A stretch of DNA of 64,000 nucleotides. Origin: an uncultured Holophagaceae bacterium. Its GTDB lineage: Bacteria > Acidobacteriota > Holophagae > Holophagales > Holophagaceae. Where the stretch lies: positions 1 through 64,000 of the forward strand of contig CAISFO010000018.1 of NCBI GenBank assembly GCA_903884655.1. The letters run 5' to 3'. The position numbers were made by a program, and so were the translations under genes. This document shows positions 52,905-64,000 of the stretch, in pieces. The notes below the pieces were generated by a model. The model saw nothing but the letters and a program-made list of their open reading frames with translations, was not told where the DNA came from and made no database searches. Within the stretch, counting starts at the first letter, position 1, and the number at the start of each line of letters is the position of its first letter.

Positions 52905-53238
52905 AGCTCCTCCACGAACCGGTCCAGCAGGCGGTCCGTCCGCCAGCGCAGGATGCCGAAGAAAATGAAGCTGGTCCAGCCCTTCATGCGCCCTTCGACC
53001 CGGAGATGGGCGCCTTTCGGGTCCGGGGACACGGCCAGAATGCCGGATTCCACGGCCCCCGGCAGGCTGCGCTCCCACCGGAGGATGAGCCCGCCCCCTG
53101 CCGATTCCGGGGGGGCCCAGGCACGGAGGGTGCGAAGGCTCTTGAAGGAGGTTGGGGACTCGTTCCCGAGCCGTCCCGCGATGTGTTCGAAGGGTGCGTC
53201 GGTGAGGAGCTCGGCCTCGAAGCTGAAGACGGGCTGTT

Positions 53239-53242
<4 letters not shown>
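52901..53242 (-). CDS. SRPBCC-like protein, tentative
   Basis: A 113-residue protein with beta-strand text (FSFEAELLTDAPFEHIAG, GGLILRWERSLPG, HLRVEGRMKGWTSF) that suggests a START/SRPBCC-type helix-grip fold. It has four-base overlaps with metG upstream and the ArsC-like gene downstream. Function unknown. Confidence 0.6.
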
Positions 53243-55140
<1,898 letters not shown>

Positions 55141-55161
55141 ATGGGCTCCGAGCCTTCCAGT

Positions 55162-55731
55162 CTACAGTGAGTCAGCCCCAGCCCGCCTCCAGCAGGTGGC
55201 CAGATGGTCATCCACCAGCCCCATGGACTGCATGTAGGCGTACATGATCGTGGGTCCCACGAAGGTGAAGCCACGCTTCTTGAGCGCCTTGCTGAGCGCC
55301 TCGGCCTCGGGCGTCACAGCCGGCACCTCGGCCAGCGTCCGGGGATGGTTCACCTTCGCAGTGCCCCCCACGAAGGCCCACAGGAAGGCATCAAAGCTGC
55401 CGAATTCCTGCTGCACCTCCAGGAAGGCCCGGGCGTTCTTCCGGGCCGAGAACACCTTCAGGCGGTTGCGCACGATGCCAGGATCCAGAAGGACCGTCTC
55501 CAGCTCCGCGTCTGTCATCGTCGCCACAGCCGTGGGATCGAACTCCCGGAAGAGCCTCCGGTAGGCCGTGCGCTTGCGCAGGATGGTGATCCAGCTCAGC
55601 CCCGCCTGGGCGCCCTCCAGGACTAGCTTCTCGAAGAGGCGACGGTCATCGTGCTGGGGCACGCCCCACTCGTCGTCGTGGTAGGCGATGTAGAGGGGGT
55701 CGGTCCCGCACCAGCCGCACCGGTTCTTCAT
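55162..55731 (-). CDS. tag: DNA-3-methyladenine glycosylase I
   Basis: Removes 3-methyladenine from DNA; 189 residues. The N-terminus RCGWCGTDPLYIAYHDDEWG holds the first zinc-snap residues (Cys5, His18), and DHLATCWRR near the C-terminus holds the second pair. LEGAQAGLSWITIL and the helix-hairpin region match the family. It lies upstream of metG on the same strand, with about 20 bases between. Confidence 0.94.
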   Translation of the reverse strand: MKNRCGWCGTDPLYIAYHDDEWGVPQHDDRRLFEKLVLEGAQAGLSWITILRKRTAYRRLFREFDPTAVATMTDAELETVLLDPGIVRNRLKVFSARKNARAFLEVQQEFGSFDAFLWAFVGGTAKVNHPRTLAEVPAVTPEAEALSKALKKRGFTFVGPTIMYAYMQSMGLVDDHLATCWRRAGADSL

Positions 55732-55757
55732 CTTTCAACCTGGCCTCTCTCTACGCG

Positions 55758-55784
55758 AGATCGGGCGGCCCCGCCGCCCGATCT
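55758..55784 (-). terminator. Hairpin between the cyclophilin and tag genes
   Basis: Perfect 12-bp stem AGATCGGGCGGC/GCCGCCCGATCT with a 3-base loop, just after the cyclophilin stop on the minus strand. The U-tract is poor on both strands, so it may be a weak terminator or a stabilising element. Confidence 0.55.
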
Positions 55785-55804
55785 TGAACAGCACCCACTT
55801 GGGA

Positions 55805-56266
55805 CTAGGCCTCGGTGACCGTGGCCTTCACGATCCGGTCATTGCCCTTGATCGCCTGGACCACCTTGATGTCGGCATCGGCGACGCACTGGCCGAAAAC
55901 GGTATGCACCCCATCGAGGTGGCCGGGGGCACTGCCGTTGCAGATGAAGAACTGGCTGCCGCCGGTGTCCTTGCCGGCATGGGCCATGGAGATGGCGCCC
56001 AGCTTATGCTTGTGGGGGTTGCCCGCAGTCTCGCACTTGATCTTCCAACCGGGTCCGCCGGTGCCGGCCATGCCCGAGGCGCCCGCCTTGGAGTTGGGGC
56101 AGCCGCCCTGGATGACGAAATCGGGGATGACCCGGTGGAAGGCCAGGCCGTCATAGAAGCCTGCCTCGATGAGCTTCACGAAGTTCGCCACCGTACCCGG
56201 CGCCTCCTTCGGGAAGAGTTCCAGGTTGATATCGCCCTTGTCGGTCTGCAGGAGCACGCGGGTCAT
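55805..56266 (-). CDS. Peptidyl-prolyl cis-trans isomerase, cyclophilin type
   Basis: Protein-folding enzyme of 153 residues, cytoplasmic. The start is the ATG at 56266 with AGAGGTG upstream; the open frame to 56374 lacks conserved sequence. Catalytic text [15 protein letters not shown] and GSQFFICNG is intact. The family may include substitutions for tight proline-bound ligands, but none is unusual here. Confidence 0.93.
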   Translation of the reverse strand: MTRVLLQTDKGDINLELFPKEAPGTVANFVKLIEAGFYDGLAFHRVIPDFVIQGGCPNSKAGASGMAGTGGPGWKIKCETAGNPHKHKLGAISMAHAGKDTGGSQFFICNGSAPGHLDGVHTVFGQCVADADIKVVQAIKGNDRIVKATVTEA

Positions 56267-56484
56267 GGTCACCTCTCTCTGGGTCAAACGACCAGAATAG
56301 GATCCGCCCACGCTGGCGTCAGCATGAACTTCCCGGAGGACCTGCCCGCCCCCATACTTTTCCGGGAATAACACAATTGACTTCAGTTTCTTCGGAAATG
56401 GGTCTAGCCTGGGCGCAGCTCTTGAATTTCTGTATTTGAGACTCAGTATCTTAAATCAACCCCACCCCAATCCATGGAGGAGCC

Positions 56485-56820
56485 ATGTCCACCAAGCAGG
56501 TTCAAGTGCATGCTGACGGCCTCAAGCCGGACACCCTGGAACTCACGAAGTACGAGGACAGGGTCATCTTCATCCAGGCCGATCCGAAGGCTCCCTTGAC
56601 GGTGCACCTGGACAGTCAGGACCTGTTCGGGACGGGGATCTGCTCCGTCGGAAAGTCCGCTGCTGAAGCCACGGTCTACACCCCCAAGGCCGTGGGCAAC
56701 TACGTGATCGGCCTGGCGCCTTCGAAACAGTCCGATCCAGGGACGGTCCAGGTGCTCTGCCTTGCATCCACCCATGCCCTGGGTACCACCAGCACCGGAT
56801 CCATCCGAGTCACGGGCTAG
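56485..56820 (+). CDS. Small beta-rich protein, 111 residues
   Basis: A 111-residue protein with a GGAGGAGCC ribosome site before the ATG. It alternates short strands (VQVHADGLKPDTLEL, VIFIQADPKAPLTVHL, ATVYTPKAVGNYVIGL), suggesting an immunoglobulin-like or cupredoxin-like sandwich. The copper ligands of cupredoxins are not obvious. There is no signal peptide. Convergent with the kinase gene. Confidence 0.6.
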   Translation: MSTKQVQVHADGLKPDTLELTKYEDRVIFIQADPKAPLTVHLDSQDLFGTGICSVGKSAAEATVYTPKAVGNYVIGLAPSKQSDPGTVQVLCLASTHALGTTSTGSIRVTG

Positions 56821-56831
56821 TCCCGATCCAG

Positions 56832-59800
56832 TCAGTGTTCGAGTTCCGTCAGGTGCCGGCCTCGCTCGGCGATAGGCTTCCATTCTGCCAAGAGGTTCCG
56901 GTTCAATCTGAAGGCCGTGGAAAAGGCCTGCTGGGCCTTCTCGGATTTAGTCGATGCCCCTGGCCCCGGAAGGCTCTCGGCTTCTTCCATGAGCAAGCCT
57001 CCCTGGATGGCCATGGCATCAGCGCAGCCTGGCTGGGATTTCAGGATCCGGGACAGGATCGACCTGCCCCGCTCCAGGCTGGCTCCCGGGTCCAGCCGCG
57101 CGGCCCGCTCCCACTGGGCCTGGCCCAGGCACAGCCGGGCCTGGGCTAGCTGGAGTTCCTGGGAGTCCCCTTGCACCTCCAAAGCCCTGCGGAAGCATTC
57201 ATCGGCCCTGGTGAAGTCCTCCCGCTGGGCGCGATGCCGCGCCGCCTTCCAGCGGGCTGCGGCCGCCCGCAGTTCGGCAAAGTATTGGAGCGCATCGGGG
57301 GCCTGAGGGTCCAGGGCCAGGGCCTTCGCCAGCATGGTCTCGCCGCGCTGGATGCTTGGGACCGCGTCGCCCCCACGGCGCAGTGCCAATTCGACCCGCA
57401 CCACACACACTCTGCCGAGGTTGGCCCAGGCGATTTTGCCCGGGGAGAGGGCTACCGCTTTGTGCAGGGCCGCATCGGCCTCCTGGAGGCTCTGCAGGGC
57501 CTGAGAACCCCCTTCCCAGCGGGCCTTCCAGACCAGAAGATCACCCAGGTTGTTGTAGCCGTGGGCCTGGTTCGGCGCGACCCTGATGGCCCTGCGATAG
57601 GCGTCCTGGGCCCTCAACAGGTGCGGAAACGGGTCCTCCCCACTCTCCCAGGCGGACCTGGCTAGCTCCTGTTCGACCTGACCGAGCCCATTGTGCAGAT
57701 GGGGAATCCCGGGGTTGATGGCCAGCCCTTGCTGGTTGAGCTCCAGCGAACGCTGCAGATCCGGTTCCGGGTGCTCGCCCCGGTTCCGCTTCCTCATGGC
57801 CAGGGCAAGGAGCACCTTGCCGCGGACGAAATAGGGAACGAAGTGCTTGGGGTTCAGGGACTGGGCCCGGTCCAGCGCCTTCAGCGCGGCCTGGAGGTCG
57901 TCTTCGGCACGGGTCGACTTCGGCAGTGCCGCACGCTGCTGGAGGCAGGTGCCCAGGTTGATCCAGGCGGGCAGCAGGTTGGGCTCCATCCGGGTGGCAC
58001 GCTCGTAGGCGGCGATGGCACCGTCCAGGTGGACCAGGGAGTCCTTCCCGCTCTGCTCGTCGAACTCGGACCAAGCCTGGTGGATGAGTCCGATGTGGTT
58101 CTCCACCCGGTAGTCCCGTTTCGCCTCTGATAGGGATTCGAAGGCCTTCAGCGCCTGGACCAGCTGCTCCGACGGATCAAGGTTCTGGTCCTGCCGGGCG
58201 TTGCCCCACTGGTACAAGGCCATTCCCAGGGCCACCCTAGCATCCTCGCGGGCGGGCCCGGCCTCCAAGGCCTTTTTCGCGCTGGCCACTGCCCGTTGCA
58301 CGAGGTCCTCCGAGGGCTCCCCCCGGTTGGTCTTGAAGTCCGCCAGCTGCACCAGGAGCGCGGACTGCAGGATGAGCGCAGTGACATGGTCCGCCTGGGC
58401 GGCCAGCGCCGTCTGGATGGCTGTCATGCCCCGGGCGAAGGCAGGTTCCACCTGGCCCTGGCCGTACTGCTCCATGACCAGGGCATTGAGTTCCAGCTCG
58501 GCCCGGGCGGTGTGAACCGAGGGGGCGCTGCGCCCGCTGACGGCAGCGGCTTCCAGTGCCGCGCGGCCCCCATCGAAATCGGCGTAGGCTCCTTCCCGGT
58601 CTCCCTGGTTCCACCGCTTCCAGGCCCGGGCCTGGAGCAGCGAGCCCCGGAGCAGCGGGGCCTCGTAGAACCAGGGCAGGTTGTCCTCAAGGGTCTTGAG
58701 CCGCTCCAGAGCCTCGTCGAGCCGGCCTTCGTAGAAGGCCATCAGGGCCTCCAGGTAGGCCGGGGAAGGCGCATCGGCACCCTTGGCCTGACGCAGGAAG
58801 GCCAGGGCCGGGGTTCGCAGCGAGACCTCGATGTCCTGCTTCCTGGCCTCGCGCTGGCCCACAGACCTGAGCCGTTCGGCCTCCAGCAGCTTCTCCCGGT
58901 ACTGCCGACCCAGGATCAGGGCCAGGGAATAGGCCACGCGGGGTTCCCGGAACCCCGCGTCCCAGGCCATCTGCAGGTGTTCCCGGGCCTGTTCATCCTC
59001 GTCCAGGGTCAGGTAGCCGCAGCCCAGCGCGTAGTTCCCGGGGCCCTTGGCAAGGGCTCCGGCCTTGCGCATATCCTCCTGCAGTTGGCTCATCTGGGAC
59101 CGGATCGCCTGCAGATCAGGCCGGATGTCGTGGAGGGGCGATAGCGCCGAATACCGCGCGATGGATCCGATGCGCCCCATGCCTTCCGTGAAGTGCTGGG
59201 CGAGCCGCTCGCGGCGGGCCGCATCCCGCCGGGTGCGGATGGCGGCTCCCAGGGCCACCAGCACCACCACGGCGGCCATGGCCACCACGCCAGCCAGCTG
59301 CTTGTGTTTCAAGATCTTGCGCTGGACCCGGTACCAGAGCCCCGTGGGCCGGGCCCGGACCGGCTCACCCGCGAGGAACCGGTCCAGGTCCTCCGCCAGG
59401 GCCCGCGCCGACTCGTAGCGCTTGGCGCGTTCCTTCTCCAGGCACTTCATGATGATCGCTTCGAGATCCCGGGGCACATCCAGTCCCAGCTGCCGCATGG
59501 AGCGCACATCCTCGCTGGCGATGGCGCTGAGGACTTCCAGGGGATTGGAGCCCTGGATGGGAGGGTGGCCCGCGAGCAGGTGGTACAACGTGGCCCCCAG
59601 GCTGTAGACATCGGTGCGGCGGTCCAGGGTGGAGACCTCCCCCCGGGCCTGCTCCGGCGACATGTAGGCGGGCGTGCCCAGCACCGAGCCGGTCTCGGTG
59701 ATGTCCTGGTTCCACTCCTGGGCCAGGCCGAAGTCCATGACGAAGGTGCGGAGTGCCCCATCCTCGGCGTGTTCCACCAGGATGTTCGAGGGCTTGAGAT

Positions 59801-60281
59801 CCCGGTGGATGATGCCCATGCGGTGCGCCTCGTGGACGCCCCGGGCCGCATCCCGCAACGCCAGTACCATCTGCTCCAGGGAAAGATCCCGGGCGACGAC
59901 ATCCAGCGGAGCTCCGGCGATGTGCTGCATGGTGATGAAGACCCGGCCCTCCACCTCCCCCACTTCGAAGACCTTGCACACGTGCTCGTGGTCCACCCGG
60001 GCCTGGGCCCGGGCCTCGACCATGAAACGCGCCACATGGCGCGCGTCCTCGATGCGCACGAACTTGATGGCCACCTCGCGGCCCAGCTTCCGGTCCCGGG
60101 CCCGGAACACCATGCCCATGCCCCCCTGGCCCAGGAACCCCAGGATCTCGTAGCGGTCCCAGTCTTTCACCGGGCATTCGGGAATGGCATCCATCCGGAT
60201 GGGTGGACCCGGGATGGTCCCAGCCTGAGTCGCCGCCTGGGACAGCAGAGGGTCGGCGGGTGGGTCCGGGCGGGGCTCCAT
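56832..60281 (-). CDS. Serine/threonine protein kinase with TPR repeats
   Basis: Hanks-type kinase of 1,149 residues; the start at 60281 is a plain ATG, and the open frame to 60425 runs into the upstream gene. The kinase domain is at about 43-310 (GQGGMGMVF, Lys73 in VAIKF, HRDLKPSN with Asp161, DFGLA, SPEQ). A membrane helix is at about 328-348. The rest (about 350-1149) is TPR-like repeats with many WxNLGxxL patterns. It is the last gene of the minus-strand signalling operon. The substrate and trigger are unknown. Confidence 0.92.
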   Translation of the reverse strand: MEPRPDPPADPLLSQAATQAGTIPGPPIRMDAIPECPVKDWDRYEILGFLGQGGMGMVFRARDRKLGREVAIKFVRIEDARHVARFMVEARAQARVDHEHVCKVFEVGEVEGRVFITMQHIAGAPLDVVARDLSLEQMVLALRDAARGVHEAHRMGIIHRDLKPSNILVEHAEDGALRTFVMDFGLAQEWNQDITETGSVLGTPAYMSPEQARGEVSTLDRRTDVYSLGATLYHLLAGHPPIQGSNPLEVLSAIASEDVRSMRQLGLDVPRDLEAIIMKCLEKERAKRYESARALAEDLDRFLAGEPVRARPTGLWYRVQRKILKHKQLAGVVAMAAVVVLVALGAAIRTRRDAARRERLAQHFTEGMGRIGSIARYSALSPLHDIRPDLQAIRSQMSQLQEDMRKAGALAKGPGNYALGCGYLTLDEDEQAREHLQMAWDAGFREPRVAYSLALILGRQYREKLLEAERLRSVGQREARKQDIEVSLRTPALAFLRQAKGADAPSPAYLEALMAFYEGRLDEALERLKTLEDNLPWFYEAPLLRGSLLQARAWKRWNQGDREGAYADFDGGRAALEAAAVSGRSAPSVHTARAELELNALVMEQYGQGQVEPAFARGMTAIQTALAAQADHVTALILQSALLVQLADFKTNRGEPSEDLVQRAVASAKKALEAGPAREDARVALGMALYQWGNARQDQNLDPSEQLVQALKAFESLSEAKRDYRVENHIGLIHQAWSEFDEQSGKDSLVHLDGAIAAYERATRMEPNLLPAWINLGTCLQQRAALPKSTRAEDDLQAALKALDRAQSLNPKHFVPYFVRGKVLLALAMRKRNRGEHPEPDLQRSLELNQQGLAINPGIPHLHNGLGQVEQELARSAWESGEDPFPHLLRAQDAYRRAIRVAPNQAHGYNNLGDLLVWKARWEGGSQALQSLQEADAALHKAVALSPGKIAWANLGRVCVVRVELALRRGGDAVPSIQRGETMLAKALALDPQAPDALQYFAELRAAAARWKAARHRAQREDFTRADECFRRALEVQGDSQELQLAQARLCLGQAQWERAARLDPGASLERGRSILSRILKSQPGCADAMAIQGGLLMEEAESLPGPGASTKSEKAQQAFSTAFRLNRNLLAEWKPIAERGRHLTELEH

Positions 60282-60354
60282 GGTCAGGACCACCCAGGAG
60301 CGGTCAGTGCGCCCAGCGTGGTTGCCTGAGGCAGGCGACGGAATGGAATGAGGC

Positions 60355-62964
60355 TCATCGGAGTCCCTCGATGAGGTACAGCACAGACAGCTTTCTCGTG
60401 ACGTTGTAGACGTAGGCCCGCCCATCCAGCGAGACCTGAAGTCCCTGGATGCCTGGAATCCCCACTGGATCCGATGGCATCAGGTTCAGCAGGTGGTGCC
60501 TGCGCCCGGTGGCGAGGTCAACCTCATCCACTTCCGCCGGGACTTTGTTCCGATCCCATACCCGCAGGACCGAGGAATCCCGGCCCCAGCCTGCTAGGGC
60601 TTCGCCCCTGGGCAATGACAGCACCCTGCGGGTTCCCGTCCCGTCAGTGCGGGTGACCTCGATGGGACTTTCCCCTCCTTCCATGGGCTCGACCGCATGG
60701 ACATAGGCCAGCCAGCCACCATCAGGTGAAAGCAGGGTCTGGAAAGCGAAAGGGGAACAGCTGAACTCCGAGATCCGGCGGAGGCTCCCCGTGGCCAGAT
60801 CGAGGGCATAAAAGGCAAAGGGATCCTCCTTGCGCCGTCCCCAGAGAATGGCAGTCCGTCCATCCGGTGGCAGGTCCACCCTCATGTCGTTGCCGGCAAA
60901 CTCGGGAATCGGGATGCGGCGGGTCGCCCCAGGTCCGGTGGGAACGAGAACGACGCTGAACACCGGATCGAGGGTGCAGGTGGCCAGCCACTTGCCGTCG
61001 GCGGAAAGAGTGGGCTGGCGCAGGCCCAGACCCAGGGACTGGGCGGGACCACCCGAAAGGGGACGCAGGTAGAGGGGACCGTCCACCCGGGACCACTCGC
61101 CGAGGGGAGCCAGCAGGGCCATGCGTCCATCGGCGCTGAGGCCCATGGTGGCCTGGGCATCCAGCCAGCCCAGGTCCCGGTCCCGGGTCTCGCCGGGCCC
61201 GCGTCCATAGGTTTGCCGCTGGTAGGCATGCATGGCCGCCAGCACCCGTCCAGATTCGTCCACATCCTGGATTTCCAGACGGCCGGCGTGGCGCAGGAGG
61301 GATCGGATCTTCCCGGTCAGATCCACGGCCAGGAACCGGCTTTCGCCATCCCGATAGGTGGACACCCAGATCTCGGCCCCGCGGGGACCCCAGGCGAGCC
61401 CTGTGAGTCCAGGCATGGCAGCCAGGGTTCGAACCGTCCCCTTCCGGTCCACCAGCATGAGGTTGCCGTCTTCGGTGTTGTCTCCCTGCTCTGTGAAAAA
61501 GGCCAGGAGGTCCCCATGCATTCTGAGGCTGCGCATGGTGTTCAAGCTCTTCAGGATCACTTTCCCTAGGGGCCACTCCAGTCGGATCTGCGTTCCATAG
61601 TCGCCGATGACCACAGCGAGGTCCCCACCCTGCGCGCCCTGGCAGGCGCCCCACACACCGGAGGACACCCATTCCCGTTGGGCCCCGCCAGAGATCGGAA
61701 GGCTGAAAAGCCCACCGACCTGCACCCCGTGCGAGAGGTAGGGCTTCATGAGCCCGACGCCGTCTCCCGTGGAGGTCACGGACAACAGGATGCCTTCGCT
61801 GCCGGGAAGCGCTCGGGCGCCGGACTGGTCCAGGCGCCGGGAATACCACTGGGAGGACGCACCGGCCCACTGGGAGCTGTAGATCAGTTCCGAAGAGCCC
61901 GGCAGGAACCTGGCCGCACTGATGGTGCCGCGCTCGTGAGTGAGGGGCCGAAAGGCCGGAAGCGGCTCCCGACCACCGCGGACGCTCCAGCCGGCGTAAC
62001 CGGCCCCCAGCAGCAGCGCCGTGGCCAGCAGGGCCCAGACCCGGGACACGCGCCGGTTCTGAGGGGCAAAGGGTGTGCTGATGGAAGGTGAGCTGTCGCC
62101 ACCAGCGAGTTTTTCCAGCGCGAAGGCCAGGTCTCTGGCCGACTGGAATCGCCGAGCCACTGGCTTCTCGAGACAATGGTCCAGGATCTGGTGCAGGCCT
62201 GGAGGGATTGGTCGGCTGGCCACCGCAAGATCTGGCGGATCATCCCGAAGAATGGCCGCCATGGTGTCGCTGGCGGTGTCGCGGGCGAAGGCTCGCTTGC
62301 CAGTGAGCATCTCGAAGAACACTGCCCCGAAGCTGAAGATGTCTGACTTTGCATCGACGCTTTCGCCCCGCACTTGCTCTGGGGACATGTACCCCAGCGT
62401 GCCCAGGATCATCCCCTTCTCGGTGTGGTGCCCCGGACTGATGGCCGCCGTGGGCACGACGGAATCGGAGCTGATGCCCATGCCCGGCAGCTGCTTCGCC
62501 AGACCGAAGTCCAGAATTTTCAGGCGCCCTTCCCTGGTGATCCACAAGTTGTCCGGCTTGAGATCCCGGTGGACCACGCCCTTCTCGTGCGCCGCCGCCA
62601 GTCCCTGGGCCAGCTGGATCGCCAGCTCCGTGGCCTTCTTAGGTGTGAGCGGCCCCTGCTCCAGTCGCGTCCGCAGCGACTCGCCCTCCAGCAGCTCCAT
62701 GGCCACATAGGCCGTGCCATCCGTGCTCCCGATATCAAAGATTCCCGTGATGTTCGGATGGTTCAGGGCTGCCACGGCCTTGGCTTCCCGCTCGAAACGG
62801 GCCAGCGATTCAGGATGTTTCGCCAGGTGTTCCGGCAGCACCTTCACGGCCACGAAACGGTCCAGCCGCGCATCCTTCGCCTTCCACACCTCGCCCATGC
62901 CGCCCGCACCCAGGGGCGAGAGGATTTCATAGGGGCCGAGGTGGATGCCGGAGGTGAGGTTCAT
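60355..62964 (-). CDS. Serine/threonine protein kinase with WD40/TolB-like propeller
   Basis: Hanks-type kinase of 869 residues. The start is the ATG at 62964, which overlaps the upstream gene by four bases (ATGA). The kinase domain is at about 10-290 (GAGGMGEVW, Lys41 in VAVKV, HRDLKPDN with Asp135, DFGLA, SPEQ). A membrane helix is at about 309-327. A C-terminal region of about 530 residues has TolB/WD40-like repeats (ARFLPGSSELIYSS, TSTGDGVGL, GPRGAEIWVSTY, SADGKWLATC). This layout is common in Acidobacteriota. The propeller probably faces the periplasm. Confidence 0.92.
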   Translation of the reverse strand: MNLTSGIHLGPYEILSPLGAGGMGEVWKAKDARLDRFVAVKVLPEHLAKHPESLARFEREAKAVAALNHPNITGIFDIGSTDGTAYVAMELLEGESLRTRLEQGPLTPKKATELAIQLAQGLAAAHEKGVVHRDLKPDNLWITREGRLKILDFGLAKQLPGMGISSDSVVPTAAISPGHHTEKGMILGTLGYMSPEQVRGESVDAKSDIFSFGAVFFEMLTGKRAFARDTASDTMAAILRDDPPDLAVASRPIPPGLHQILDHCLEKPVARRFQSARDLAFALEKLAGGDSSPSISTPFAPQNRRVSRVWALLATALLLGAGYAGWSVRGGREPLPAFRPLTHERGTISAARFLPGSSELIYSSQWAGASSQWYSRRLDQSGARALPGSEGILLSVTSTGDGVGLMKPYLSHGVQVGGLFSLPISGGAQREWVSSGVWGACQGAQGGDLAVVIGDYGTQIRLEWPLGKVILKSLNTMRSLRMHGDLLAFFTEQGDNTEDGNLMLVDRKGTVRTLAAMPGLTGLAWGPRGAEIWVSTYRDGESRFLAVDLTGKIRSLLRHAGRLEIQDVDESGRVLAAMHAYQRQTYGRGPGETRDRDLGWLDAQATMGLSADGRMALLAPLGEWSRVDGPLYLRPLSGGPAQSLGLGLRQPTLSADGKWLATCTLDPVFSVVLVPTGPGATRRIPIPEFAGNDMRVDLPPDGRTAILWGRRKEDPFAFYALDLATGSLRRISEFSCSPFAFQTLLSPDGGWLAYVHAVEPMEGGESPIEVTRTDGTGTRRVLSLPRGEALAGWGRDSSVLRVWDRNKVPAEVDEVDLATGRRHHLLNLMPSDPVGIPGIQGLQVSLDGRAYVYNVTRKLSVLYLIEGLR

Positions 62965-64000
62965 CGCACGGGCCCCAGGTACTTGTCCATCCAAGCCAGG
63001 GTCTCTTTCACCATCTCGGTTCGGGGAATGAAGTGGTCGGTCTCGTAGACTTTCAGGAGCTTCTTGTCCGGCGATGTTCCCAGCAGGTCGAACATCGGTT
63101 TCACACTCGCTTCGAAGGGGAATCTGGTATCGAAACGCCCGTTCAGCATGAGGGTCGGCACCGTGACCCGCCGCACATAATTGACGGTGAGTACTTCGGG
63201 CCTAGCGGCAGGATCCAGGCCACCTACGACGAGGAGGTTGACTTTGATTCGCGGCTCGATCGCCGAAAAGATCGGGCTGTTCATGGCGCCCCAGCTTACG
63301 CCAAGGTAGGCGATGCGGCTGTGGTCGAGTTCCGCTCGGGTATCCAAGTAGTCCAGGGTTCTCCGGAGGTCCTTCACGACCTGGGTGAAATACTCCGTGT
63401 ACTGATGAGTAGTGTCGCCGTCGAGCCAGTCTGGTACCGGATCGCTGCCGCGTTCGAAGGTCCCGGCATACATCGGGTACACCGCAGCGCGGCCCGATTT
63501 GAGAATGGGGATGAGGTAGCGATCAAATTCGTAGTACTTGTCCAGGTCCGCGCTGGAACGGATGCTCTGGGAATTGGAGCCCGGGAAATACACCACCGTC
63601 TGGAAGGGAGGCCGTCCCCGAGCCGGGAGGAAGAGGTGAGCCATCATTCGCGGTCCGTCGTAGGCCGCCCGGAACGTGATGGTTTCATGCACCCACTCAG
63701 GGCCAGAGGCATCCCTCTTTTCCACCCGGGCGTCCAAGTCAGCCCTGTCATAGCTGAACTGCTCCTTGTAGGCCTGGAACACGGGGTCCGGGGCTGGCTT
63801 GAGACGCCGAAAATCGGGGTAGTCGGTGTCGGGCTTGATACGGTCGAAGACCTTGGCGGGCGTGTGTGCTTCATCGAGCAGCCGCATACAGCGGAACCCG
63901 TTCTTGGGGGATCGGTCCAGGGGCGAGGCCTGGCTGAGGTTGGAGGCCATGTAGGGAATGTCGTTCCAAGCCCCCCCCCGAATCAACCGGCCCTCCACAG
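62961..64000 (-). CDS. FGE-sulfatase/alpha-beta hydrolase fusion, C-terminal part (cut by window end)
   Basis: At least 346 residues are visible and the frame continues beyond base 64000. The first 40 residues carry the end of an FGE-sulfatase (SUMF1) domain: RGGAWNDI and GFRCMR. The remaining about 300 residues form an alpha/beta hydrolase with nucleophile in YLGVSWGAMNS, acid in NGRFDTRFP and base in ETDHFIPR, as in dienelactone or acetyl-xylan-type hydrolases. The full protein may also have a kinase domain upstream, as seen in such fusions. It overlaps the next kinase gene by four bases. Confidence 0.75.
   Translation of the reverse strand, partial: VEGRLIRGGAWNDIPYMASNLSQASPLDRSPKNGFRCMRLLDEAHTPAKVFDRIKPDTDYPDFRRLKPAPDPVFQAYKEQFSYDRADLDARVEKRDASGPEWVHETITFRAAYDGPRMMAHLFLPARGRPPFQTVVYFPGSNSQSIRSSADLDKYYEFDRYLIPILKSGRAAVYPMYAGTFERGSDPVPDWLDGDTTHQYTEYFTQVVKDLRRTLDYLDTRAELDHSRIAYLGVSWGAMNSPIFSAIEPRIKVNLLVVGGLDPAARPEVLTVNYVRRVTVPTLMLNGRFDTRFPFEASVKPMFDLLGTSPDKKLLKVYETDHFIPRTEMVKETLAWMDKYLGPVR

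Overview
The window is a 64 kb piece of a high-GC, gene-dense bacterial chromosome with about sixty protein genes and no rRNA, tRNA or CRISPR array that I can see. The mix of genes (Hanks-type kinases fused to TPR and TolB-like propeller domains, DUF4388/PATAN and DUF1844 proteins, a SpoIIE phosphatase with PDZ and membrane segments, a soluble chemoreceptor, phosphate ABC permeases with long inserted domains) suggests an Acidobacteriota of the Holophagae/Geothrix type. This is inference from gene content; no phylogenetic marker was tested.

Region 1 (1-13.2 kb) is a phosphate block. The end of pstS is followed by pstC, pstA, pstB, phoU and phoB, mostly overlapping by one base, with phoR convergent and overlapping the end of phoB. 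A DUF47/PhoU-like protein and a Pit-type transporter follow. A compact set then encodes a GNAT acyltransferase, a PlsC-type acyltransferase, an agmatinase/arginase-family ureohydrolase and an unknown protein, ending with methylglyoxal synthase, an enzyme that releases phosphate from DHAP.

Region 2 (13.2-28.8 kb) is mixed: a hemolysin III protein, small unknowns, an M14 peptidase/hydrolase pair, a hybrid histidine kinase followed by a YfiR-like secreted protein, a PF10136 membrane protein, a DUF2911 protein, queE with a tandemly duplicated 5' end, an SDR, and a run with a PDZ-membrane-SpoIIE phosphatase, a coiled-coil membrane protein, a SirB1-type protein and a lipoprotein.

Region 3 (28.8-46.1 kb) holds maeB (malic enzyme-PTA) with a strong terminator, a secreted unknown, a complete IS1634-type element abutting the start of a YheT-type hydrolase, a Trp-motif repeat protein, a cysteine desulfurase/AlaX pair, rarA, a soluble chemoreceptor, two pirins behind a near-consensus promoter with an operator-like dyad, a universal stress protein, a class 3 lipase and a glutaryl-CoA dehydrogenase-like gene.

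Region 4 (46.1-64 kb) starts with a noncoding stretch carrying an inverted and tandem repeat. A four-gene minus-strand operon follows (DUF1844, TPR/zinc-ribbon membrane protein, DUF4388, thymidine kinase), then a TPR protein, xthA, a three-gene overlapping set ending in an ArsC-like protein behind metG, tag, a cyclophilin and a small unknown. The window ends in a minus-strand signalling operon: an FGE/alpha-beta hydrolase fusion (cut by the window end), a kinase with a propeller and a kinase with TPRs.
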